Of a stretch of DNA of 64,000 nucleotides, positions 17,372 to 24,215 are shown piece by piece (within the stretch, counting starts at the first letter, position 1; each line of letters starts with the position of its first letter). Position numbers and translations under genes: made by a program. Source of the DNA: an uncultured Bacteroidaceae bacterium. Lineage in GTDB: Bacteria > Bacteroidota > Bacteroidia > Bacteroidales > Bacteroidaceae. The stretch covers positions 1-64,000 of the forward strand of contig CALULY010000011.1 in assembly GCA_944321635.1 (NCBI GenBank), given 5' to 3'. Below the pieces are notes generated by a model that saw only the letters and a program-made list of their open reading frames with translations, ran no database searches and was not told the DNA's origin.

Positions 17372-17448
17372 CGAAGAAGTGCTCCCCCCGCCAAACCGCG
17401 CCGCCGGCGGTCATGTCGCGGCAGGCCGCGTCCTCAATCGGGGTTGAC

Positions 17449-19017
17449 TCATGCCGCCGTCCCCTCAAGCTCCGCCACGATGTTGTCTATCTCGGCGCGC
17501 AGCGCGCTCTGGCGGCTGACGATCTCGGCGATGCGGGCATTGAGCTCGGCGATGTCTACCGCCTCGCGGGTGTCCTCTTGCTCGACGTAGGTCGAGACCG
17601 ACAGGTTGTAGTCCTCAGCCTCGATGTCGGCCGTCGTGACCACGTGGCTGAAGTGGGGCGTCTCGGCCTTGTTGATGTGTGCGTCATAGATGCGCGCGAT
17701 GTTTTCCTCAGACAGTTTGTTTTTGTTGCCCTCGTGCACAAACTCGCCCGAGGCGTCGATGAAGCACACACGGTTGTCGCTCTTGTTTTTCTTGAGGACG
17801 ATGATGCAGGTGGCGATGGTCGCCCCGAAGAACAGGTTGGGCGGCAGCTGGATAACCGTGTCCACATAGTTGTTGGCGACGAGGTATTTGCGGATTTTCT
17901 GCTCGGCCCCGCTGCGGTACAGGATGCCGGGGAACTCGACGATGGCCGCCGTCCCCTCGGTCGACAACCACGCTAACATGTGCATGGTGAAGGCAAAGTC
18001 GGCCTTTGACTTTGGCGCCAGCACCCCGGCGGGCGAGAAGCGCGGGTCGTTGATCAGCGTCGCGTCACTGTCGCCCACCCAGGGGACTGAGTAGGGCGGG
18101 TTGCTGACGATGGCGTCAAACGGCTCGTCCAGCACGTGCTTGGGGTCGATGAGCGTGTCGCCGAGCTGTATGTCGAAGTGGTCATAGTTGACGTTGTGCA
18201 GGAACATATTCATGCGGCAGAGGTTGTAGGTCTTCAGATTGATCTCTTGACCGAAGAAGCCCTCGCGCACATTCCTTGCCCCCAGCACGAGGTTGAAGTT
18301 GAGCAGCAGCGAGCCCGACCCGCAGGCCGGGTCGTAGACCTTGTTGACCGTCTCGCGCCCCGCGGCGGCAATCATGGCGACGAGATAGCTCACCTCGGCA
18401 GGCGTGTAAAACTCGCCGCCCTTGGTCCCCGAGTTGAGGGCGTACATCTTGATGAGGTGCTCATAGCAGATGCCGAAGACATCGAGGCCGCTCTCGATGT
18501 AGGTGGTGAAGTTGAGGTTGCGCACGCTTTCGAGCAGTTCGGTCAGCAGGGCGTTGCGCTCGGCCACCGTCGCGCCGAGGCCGGCATCGTTGGTGTTGAA
18601 GTTGTTGAACAGCCCCTTCACGTCATTTTCGCTCGGTGTCCCTATGGCACTCTGCTCGATGGCCTTGAAGTTGTTGGCCAGCGTGGTGTTGAGTTCGTCG
18701 TTGCCCCTTGCACCGTCCGCCACGTTGCTGAACAGCTGCGAGGGCAGTATGAAGAACCCCTTGGCCTGCACGATCTGCTCGCGGGCATTCTCGGCCATCT
18801 CGTCGCTCATGTGCAGATAGTCGGCATCGGCGACACCGGCCTCGGCCATCAGCCGGTTGCAATAGTCGGTGATGTTCTCAGAGATGAAGCGATAGAACAA
18901 CGCCCCTAACGTGTAGTCCATGAACTGCACGGGCGACACCTTGCCGCCATGCACTAGGTTGGTGGCCATCTTCCATATCAGGTCGCCAAGCTCCCTTTTC
19001 AAATCTTCCTTGCTCAT
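17449..19017 (-). CDS. hsdM: Type I restriction-modification DNA methyltransferase subunit M
   Basis: HsdM is an adenine-N6 methyltransferase that protects host DNA and forms the core of the restriction complex. From the chosen ATG (MSKEDLKRELGDLIWKMA) the protein has 522 residues; an upstream start would add 21 residues unlike the family. It has the N-terminal helical HsdM domain, the SAM-binding motif DPACGSGSLLL and the catalytic motif NPPY (SNPPYSVPW). It is first in the order hsdM-hsdS-hsdR-rhuM on the minus strand. A TAAATTTG box at 19096-19103 on the minus strand could be its promoter. Confidence 0.95.
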   Translation of the reverse strand: MSKEDLKRELGDLIWKMATNLVHGGKVSPVQFMDYTLGALFYRFISENITDYCNRLMAEAGVADADYLHMSDEMAENAREQIVQAKGFFILPSQLFSNVADGARGNDELNTTLANNFKAIEQSAIGTPSENDVKGLFNNFNTNDAGLGATVAERNALLTELLESVRNLNFTTYIESGLDVFGICYEHLIKMYALNSGTKGGEFYTPAEVSYLVAMIAAAGRETVNKVYDPACGSGSLLLNFNLVLGARNVREGFFGQEINLKTYNLCRMNMFLHNVNYDHFDIQLGDTLIDPKHVLDEPFDAIVSNPPYSVPWVGDSDATLINDPRFSPAGVLAPKSKADFAFTMHMLAWLSTEGTAAIVEFPGILYRSGAEQKIRKYLVANNYVDTVIQLPPNLFFGATIATCIIVLKKNKSDNRVCFIDASGEFVHEGNKNKLSEENIARIYDAHINKAETPHFSHVVTTADIEAEDYNLSVSTYVEQEDTREAVDIAELNARIAEIVSRQSALRAEIDNIVAELEGTAA

Positions 19018-19095
19018 TTTATCGTCGTGGTAATTATTGTCGTTTGCAGTTTTCGCATTCCCTTTCCCGCGCATCGGCAATGCGTGTTTTAGCTA

Positions 19096-19103
19096 CAAAT
19101 TTA
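19096..19103 (-). promoter_or_regulatory. Candidate -7 box of the hsdM promoter
   Basis: The minus strand reads TAAATTTG, fitting TAnnTTTG, 79 bp before the hsdM ATG. No clear -33 element is visible. Confidence 0.4.
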
Positions 19104-19183
19104 ACGGTTTTCTTCGAATTAACGGCACGCGCCATCCGCTGCGTCCTGCAATTATCCCGCTTGCCATGCCTCGGGCAAATCGC

Positions 19184-19271
19184 CTCGCCGACCCATGTGC
19201 ATTACCTCGGCGAACCAAGGCATAAATCTCGGCGAGCCGTTGCGCTTTGGTCGGCGAGCCGCCGGGACTGT
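19184..19271. repeat. Four 22-bp units starting CTCGGCGA
   Basis: CTCGCCGACCC, CTCGGCGAACC, CTCGGCGAGCC and GTCGGCGAGCC start at 19184, 19206, 19228 and 19250, exactly 22 bp apart, while the rest of each unit varies. This is the same period as other intergenic arrays in the window but a different unit sequence. Confidence 0.8.
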
Positions 19272-19497
19272 TTCCTCCGCCGGAGAGTGCCAGGTATGCG
19301 GGCATTTGCCCGGGATATTGCATTTAGCGTTTCTTTTCACCAAGTGTTAAATAATTGTTAATGTGATGTAAGTCTATACAATATTGGTGTATATTTTATG
19401 TATACGCAGCATAAATATGTAAAATAACGAGCAAACGCGAGCAATTGCTGGCAATTGCCCGTTTCTCATACACGCTAAACGCGCGCGCGTACGTAGA

Positions 19498-19524
19498 CAG
19501 TAACAGATACAGTAACGGTTACAG
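19498..19524. repeat. 12-bp tandem repeat CAGTAACnGnTA
   Basis: Two adjacent 12-mers, CAGTAACAGATA and CAGTAACGGTTA, followed by CAG. No function is apparent. Confidence 0.7.
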
Positions 19525-19902
19525 GTAAAAAAAGAATCCACTGGCGTGGATGAGAAAAAGAGCGGCCCTGCCGCCACGCGCACAAACCTGCCTGTGCAAG
19601 CCTCCGGCCACGAGGCAGTAAGACACTGCCTTCGGCCGATTGTGCGCTCGACGGCTCCATGCGGCTTTGTGGCGGTGTTTCCTCCCCCTACCTTTGCTGC
19701 GGTCAACAGTGACACGTGGCATCGCCAGACGCGGCGCGGCTGTGCGACCGGCCCGGGTTGGCCGAGGTCTGTGACATGTTGGGACAACACCGGCGAGTGG
19801 CGGCACTGCCCGCCGGGGTCGGGGCTGCCGTCCCGGTGTCGGTGACTGTTTGATTTGGGCAAAATAATCATCCCACCCAAGCACGTTGTTGAATAAATGT
19901 TT

Positions 19903-19910
19903 TACTTTTG
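19903..19910 (+). promoter_or_regulatory. Candidate -7 box for the MFS-GH130 operon
   Basis: TACTTTTG matches the Bacteroidetes -7 consensus TAnnTTTG and lies 50 bp before the ATG of the MFS gene. A TTG at 19886-19888 is somewhat closer than the usual -33 spacing. Confidence 0.55.
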
Positions 19911-19959
19911 CACGGTTAGCAAGCAATGCTGGCACGAGAATCCTTATCACAGCAAACAG

Positions 19960-21327
19960 ATGGAAGGTTTGAATCAGAAGAAGAGAGTTAGCCCAGTCGC
20001 GTGGGTCCCGACAGCCTATTTCGCCATGGGGCTGCCATTCGTTATTTTAAATATGGTGGCCGTGTTGATGTTCAGCGGGCTCGGCGTGGATGACAAGCTG
20101 ACGACCTTTTGGACATCACTGATCATGCTGCCGTGGACGTTGAAGTTCCTTTGGAGCCCGTTCATAGGGATTTTCAAGACCAAGAAGTTCTTTGTCGTCG
20201 CGACGCAACTGCTGACGGGCGTTACATTCTGCCTCGTGGCACTTGCCCTTGGGCTTCCCAACTTCTTCGCCGTGACAATCGCGCTGCTGTCAATCATAGC
20301 CTTCAGCGGTGCCACCCATGACATCGCCTGCGATGGTGTCTACATGAGCGAGTTGTCATTGACCGACCAGGCGCGTTACATCGGGTGGCAGGGCGGTTTC
20401 TACAACATCGCCAAGGTCGTTGCGATGGGCGGTCTCGTCTATGCGGCCGGCTATCTCATCGAGATGTTCGGGGGCGGCAAGGGACAACCGGCTGAAAACG
20501 TGCTCGCCGCCAACGAAAAGGCATGGATGATCATCATGCTTGTCATCGGCGTGCTGATGGTGCTGCTGGGCATATACCACATCTTCATGCTCCCGTCACA
20601 CGAGGCAAAGAGGGGAAAAGAGGCCAAACGCTCATCAAAAGAGATATTGCACGAACTCGGGACGGTGCTGATGGATTTCTTGAGAAAGAGCCACATCGTC
20701 TACTACATCTTCTTTATCATCCTCTACCGCTTTGCCGAGGGGTTTGTGATGAAGATTGTCCCGCTCTTCCTCAAAGCCGACAGGGCCATGGGAGGCCTGG
20801 GGCTGAGCGAGAAAGAGATAGGCCTTTACTACGGCACCGGCGGAGCCATCGCCTTTGTGCTCGGGTCGCTGCTGGCAGGTTATTACGTGGCGGCCAAGGG
20901 TTTGAAGAACACGCTGTTCAAGTTGTGTTGCATCTTCAACATCCCATTCGTCGTCTATGCCTACCTGTCGATGTTCCAACCTGACAGCCATTTCGTGATC
21001 TGCTCGTGCATCGTCTTCGAGTACTTCAGCTACGGTTTCGGCTTTGTGGGCCTGACGCTGTTCATGATGCAACAGATCGCGCCGGGCAAACACCAGATGG
21101 CGCACTATGCATTCGCCTCGGGCATAATGAACCTCGGCGTGATGCTCCCCGGCATGATGAGCGGCTGGGTGTGTGAGAAACTGGGCGAGTGGTTTGACAA
21201 GCCAGGAGGCTATGAGCCGTTCTTCATCTTCGTGCTCGTGGCGACGATACCGGCATTCCTCATCACCTACTTCGTGCCGTTCAAGTACGACCGCCAAGGC
21301 AAGTTGCTGGCGGGGGAACGTGAATGA
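19960..21327 (+). CDS. MFS transporter, probable mannoside/N-glycan disaccharide importer
   Basis: The 455-residue protein has about 12 membrane segments and the general build of AmpG/sugar MFS permeases. The ATG giving MEGLNQKKRVSP was chosen because residues encoded further upstream do not look like protein and would overlap the promoter region. Its neighbour 35 bp downstream is a GH130 phosphorylase. In Bacteroides thetaiotaomicron a GH130 enzyme acting on mannosyl-beta-1,4-GlcNAc is likewise encoded with an MFS permease in an N-glycan locus, so uptake of the same kind of disaccharide is inferred. Substrate choice cannot be read from the sequence. Confidence 0.85.
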   Translation: MEGLNQKKRVSPVAWVPTAYFAMGLPFVILNMVAVLMFSGLGVDDKLTTFWTSLIMLPWTLKFLWSPFIGIFKTKKFFVVATQLLTGVTFCLVALALGLPNFFAVTIALLSIIAFSGATHDIACDGVYMSELSLTDQARYIGWQGGFYNIAKVVAMGGLVYAAGYLIEMFGGGKGQPAENVLAANEKAWMIIMLVIGVLMVLLGIYHIFMLPSHEAKRGKEAKRSSKEILHELGTVLMDFLRKSHIVYYIFFIILYRFAEGFVMKIVPLFLKADRAMGGLGLSEKEIGLYYGTGGAIAFVLGSLLAGYYVAAKGLKNTLFKLCCIFNIPFVVYAYLSMFQPDSHFVICSCIVFEYFSYGFGFVGLTLFMMQQIAPGKHQMAHYAFASGIMNLGVMLPGMMSGWVCEKLGEWFDKPGGYEPFFIFVLVATIPAFLITYFVPFKYDRQGKLLAGERE

Positions 21328-21362
21328 TCATTACCAACATTAAACAATAAAACAGAAAAGTT

Positions 21363-22337
21363 ATGTCAGAAAAGTGTAATATGCCATGGGAAGAACGCCC
21401 GGCAGGCTGCACAGAGCCCATGTGGCGTTATTCCAAGAACCCGGTGATCGGGAGGTATCAAATCCCGACGTCAAACAGCATCTTCAACAGCGCGGTCGTT
21501 CCTTTCGGGGACGGTTATGCCGGTGTCTTCAGATGTGACAACCGGGCGGTGCAGATGAACATCTTCGCCGGCTTCAGCAAGGACGGCATCAACTGGGACA
21601 TCGCACACGAGCCCATCAAATTCAAGCCGGGGAACACCGAGATGATCGATTCCGACTACAAGTACGACCCGCGTGTGACTTGGATCGAGGACAGGTATTG
21701 GATCACTTGGTGCAACGGCTACCACGGCCCGACGATAGGCATCGGCTACACCTTTGACTTCAAGGAGTTCTTCCAGTGCGAGAACGCCTTCCTGCCGTTC
21801 AACCGCAACGGTGTGCTGTTCCCGCAAAAGTTCAACGGGCGTTACGCCATGTTGAGCCGCCCCAGTGACAACGGGCATACTCCGTTTGGCGACATCTACA
21901 TCAGCTTCAGCCCCGACATGAAGTATTGGGGCGAGCACCGCAGCGTGATGAAAGTCACCCCGTTTGAGGAGAGCGCATGGCAATGCACGAAGATAGGTGC
22001 CGGCTCTGTGCCGTTCCTGACCAAAGAGGGGTGGTTGATGTTCTACCACGGCGTGATCACCACCTGCAACGGCTTCCGTTACTCGATGGGAGCGGTGATA
22101 CTTGACAAGGACGACCCGACCAAGGTGCTCTACCGCACCCGTGACTACCTGCTCGCACCGGCAGCACCCTACGAGTTGCAGGGCGATGTGCCCAACGTGG
22201 TCTTCCCCTGCGCCGCGCTCCAGGACGGCGAGAGGGTTGCAGTCTACTACGGGGCTGCGGACACTGCGGTCTGCATGGCGTTTGGTTACATCGACGAGGT
22301 TGTTGACTTCATCAAGACACATTCCTACGTCAAGTAA
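21363..22337 (+). CDS. GH130 beta-1,4-mannoside phosphorylase
   Basis: The 324-residue cytoplasmic enzyme (no signal peptide) belongs to GH130, which splits beta-1,4-mannosides with phosphate to give alpha-mannose-1-phosphate. Family features include the early [12 protein letters not shown] stretch, FRCDNR near residue 56, the [16 protein letters not shown] block with the likely catalytic Asp at residue 102, and a late [12 protein letters not shown] block. The length and the MFS partner best fit subgroup 2 enzymes acting on Man-beta-1,4-GlcNAc or beta-1,4-manno-oligosaccharides. Together the two genes would import and phosphorolyse a host N-glycan core disaccharide. Confidence 0.93.
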   Translation: MSEKCNMPWEERPAGCTEPMWRYSKNPVIGRYQIPTSNSIFNSAVVPFGDGYAGVFRCDNRAVQMNIFAGFSKDGINWDIAHEPIKFKPGNTEMIDSDYKYDPRVTWIEDRYWITWCNGYHGPTIGIGYTFDFKEFFQCENAFLPFNRNGVLFPQKFNGRYAMLSRPSDNGHTPFGDIYISFSPDMKYWGEHRSVMKVTPFEESAWQCTKIGAGSVPFLTKEGWLMFYHGVITTCNGFRYSMGAVILDKDDPTKVLYRTRDYLLAPAAPYELQGDVPNVVFPCAALQDGERVAVYYGAADTAVCMAFGYIDEVVDFIKTHSYVK

Positions 22338-22415
22338 CAAGAGACCTGACAAACAACATTCGCAAGGCGTGCCATTGATGACACGCCTTTGCCATATAGA
22401 CCCACTGACAAGACC

Positions 22416-23741
22416 ATGCGGCTGACACGCACCGACAGGCAGATCCTTGCCATAGCCATCCCCTCCGTCGTCTCCAACATCACCGTCCCGCTCCTTGGGA
22501 TGTGCGACCTCGCCATAGCCGGCCACATCGGCGACGCGACACTGGTGGCGGCCGTGTCGGTGGGGGCGACGCTCTTCAACGTGCTCTATTGGCTCTTCGG
22601 CTTCCTGAGGATGGGGACAGGAGGGCTGACATCACAGGCGTGCGGCAAGGATGACAAGACCGGCTCGCTCTCGGTCCTGGCACGCGCCCTGCTTGTCGCC
22701 GCCGCCATCTCGGCTGTCGTCGTGGCGGCGCACCCGTGGCTGCTGGACTTCGCGTTCGGTCACGTCGTCGTGACAGAGGCTGATGTCGAGCGGTTGTCCC
22801 GCACATACCTGTCGATATGCATCTGGGGCGCGCCGGCCGTCATGATGCAGTACTGCTTCACGGGGTGGTTCATCGGGATGCAAAACTCGCGCATACCGAT
22901 GGTCGTGTCCATCCTCCAGAACATCGTCAACATAGGGGCGAGCCTGTCATTCGTGCTGTTCCTCGACATGACGATAGACGGCATCGCCCTCGGCACCCTG
23001 GTCGCGCAATGGTCGGCCCTCATCGCGTCGGCGGTAGCCTGGCAGGTGCGCTATGGCGGCCTGCTTAGGTTCGCCAGCCGGGTGCGGGTGCTTGAGCTGC
23101 GGCCGATGCTCGCGTTCCTGGATTTGAACAAGGACATCTTCCTCCGCACTCTTTGCCTTGTCGCCGTCACCCTGTTTTTCACCTCGTCGGGTGCCGCGCA
23201 AGGCGACATGACGGTGGCCGCAAATGCGCTGCTGATGCAGTTTTTCACCATCTTCTCCTACGTGATGGACGGTTTTGCCTACGCGGCCGAAGCCCTCACT
23301 GGCAAATGCGTCGGGGCGCGTGACCGCCGGTCGCTGTCGGCTACGGTCAGGCGCGTCATCGTGTGGGGGGTGTGGTCGGTGGCGGTGTTCACAGTGGCGT
23401 ATGTCGTCGCAGGCCGCCCATTCGTCAGATTGCTGACATCAGACGGCGGGTTGGTCGAGTTTGCCATGGGCTACTATCCCTGGGTGCTGCTGCTGCCAGT
23501 CGCCGGTTTCCTCGCATTCGTCTGGGACGGCGTCTACATAGGCGCGACGGCGACGCGGCGGATGCTGCTGGCGATGGTCGTGGCCACGGCGGCATTCTTC
23601 GCCTGCCACCACTTCCTGTTCCCGTTGTGGGGCAACCACGCGCTGTGGCTGTCGTTCATCGTCTACCTTGCGGCAAGGGGTGCAGTGCAAACCCTGCTGT
23701 TCACGGGGATGATGCGCACGGTCATGCGGCGGGAAGGATAA
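22416..23741 (+). CDS. MATE family efflux transporter (DinF-like)
   Basis: This 441-residue protein has about 12 membrane segments and the two-fold MATE repeat, beginning MRLTRTDRQILAIAIPSVVSNITVP and LGMCDLAIAGHIG, typical of the DinF branch. MATE proteins expel drugs or metabolites in exchange for Na+ or H+. The ATG at 22416 was preferred to a TTG nine codons upstream. It starts 78 bp after the GH130 gene and may be read from the same promoter, but no functional link is evident. A second MATE gene of another type lies at 30634. Confidence 0.92.
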   Translation: MRLTRTDRQILAIAIPSVVSNITVPLLGMCDLAIAGHIGDATLVAAVSVGATLFNVLYWLFGFLRMGTGGLTSQACGKDDKTGSLSVLARALLVAAAISAVVVAAHPWLLDFAFGHVVVTEADVERLSRTYLSICIWGAPAVMMQYCFTGWFIGMQNSRIPMVVSILQNIVNIGASLSFVLFLDMTIDGIALGTLVAQWSALIASAVAWQVRYGGLLRFASRVRVLELRPMLAFLDLNKDIFLRTLCLVAVTLFFTSSGAAQGDMTVAANALLMQFFTIFSYVMDGFAYAAEALTGKCVGARDRRSLSATVRRVIVWGVWSVAVFTVAYVVAGRPFVRLLTSDGGLVEFAMGYYPWVLLLPVAGFLAFVWDGVYIGATATRRMLLAMVVATAAFFACHHFLFPLWGNHALWLSFIVYLAARGAVQTLLFTGMMRTVMRREG

Positions 23742-23798
23742 GGGGGGAAAAACATCCATGCCTGACATAAACTTGGTCCTCTCACCGGGAAAAGTTCG

Positions 23799-23909
23799 TT
23801 GCCTCCTAATGAAAAGTATATTCAGAAGTTTTGTTTATATATTCAAAACTTCTGTTTATATAAACAAAAGTTCTGTTTATATATTCAGAACTTTTGTTTT
23901 TACTTTATG
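23799..23909 (+). repeat. 111-bp AT-rich double-hairpin element, copy 1
   Basis: The element runs from TTGCCTCCTAATG to ACTTTATG and contains four 21-bp units whose cores are CAGAAGTTTTG, CAAAACTTCTG, CAAAAGTTCTG and CAGAACTTTTG, separated by TTTATATA-type linkers. Units 1-2 and 3-4 are exact inverted pairs, so two hairpins can form. Copy 2, in the opposite orientation at 48503-48613, differs at only three positions. Confidence 0.93.
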
Positions 23910-23989
23910 CACCGAGTAATCGAACTTTAGGTCTGACCCAATCGGACTTTTCCCGGCGAGTGGTGGAATTTTGCATCCGGCATCATCGC
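23902..23989. repeat. Four 22-bp units starting ACTTTnnG
   Basis: ACTTTATG, ACTTTAGG, ACTTTTCC and ATTTTGCA start at 23902, 23924, 23946 and 23968, exactly 22 bp apart; three are preceded by ATCG or a similar end. On the other side of the 111-bp element, ACTT at 23771 and AGTT at 23793 keep the same 22-bp spacing, so the element sits inside a longer array. Confidence 0.8.
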
Positions 23990-24177
23990 GGCCTATGCCC
24001 TGCCCCACCAGGTTTGCCTCCAAGCACGCAGGCATGACATAGCGTCCCGGCACGGCATCAGGCGCGGCATGGGCGGGTCCTGGTGCTGACACCGCGTTGC
24101 AACATCGGCAACACGGACATAACACGTTCTTAACCCAATCGTCAGATGCTCGTAAGCATTATGTGATGTGTGGGTGG

Positions 24178-24185
24178 TAGTTTTG
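24178..24185 (+). promoter_or_regulatory. Candidate -7 box of the phosphoesterase gene
   Basis: TAGTTTTG fits TAnnTTTG and lies 30 bp before the ATG, a typical leader length. No clear -33 element is seen. Confidence 0.45.
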
Positions 24186-24215
24186 CGGCGGTTACAAACA
24201 ACTAACAGATGATTT

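Larger units (their letters stand above)
17030..17448. other. Unusually long, structured gap between hsdM and hsdS
   Basis: This 419-bp region holds no credible gene. A minus-strand frame across it mostly translates repeats and is rejected. It contains, from left to right, an 89-bp imperfect inverted repeat, six 9-bp tandem units and a perfect 19-bp hairpin, each listed separately. Confidence 0.7.
19104..19959. other. Long non-coding region with several repeat types
   Basis: About 850 bp separate the hsdM promoter area from the MFS gene. The open frames in it show no family resemblance and are judged spurious. Visible structure: four 22-bp units at 19184-19271; short repeats of GAGCAA and GGCAATTGC at 19420-19460; a run of alternating GC at 19480-19489; a 12-bp tandem repeat at 19498-19524; a hairpin CGGCC...AGGCAGT / ACTGCCT...GGCCG at 19605-19638 inside a GC-rich stretch (19550-19850); and the promoter of the MFS gene at 19903. 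A structured RNA in the GC-rich part is possible but not shown. Confidence 0.6.
23742..24215. other. Intergenic minisatellite-like region
   Basis: No gene is seen in these 474 bp. The left half is an array of 21-22 bp units centred on a 111-bp AT-rich element that recurs inverted at 48503-48613; flanking units with ACTTT run on to 23989. The right half contains the promoter of the phosphoesterase gene. Confidence 0.75.

Noticed and set aside
17064..17468. A 134-codon minus-strand frame between hsdM and hsdS
   Set aside because: Its translation is largely made of the 9-bp repeat (Ile-Gly-Pro/Leu runs) and the hairpins, and it overlaps the hsdM end.
19374..19950. Two overlapping minus-strand frames of 168 and 143 codons in the long gap before the MFS gene
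   Set aside because: Low-complexity translations (Val-Thr and Arg-rich runs) from tandem repeats and GC-rich hairpins, with no start signals or known domains.
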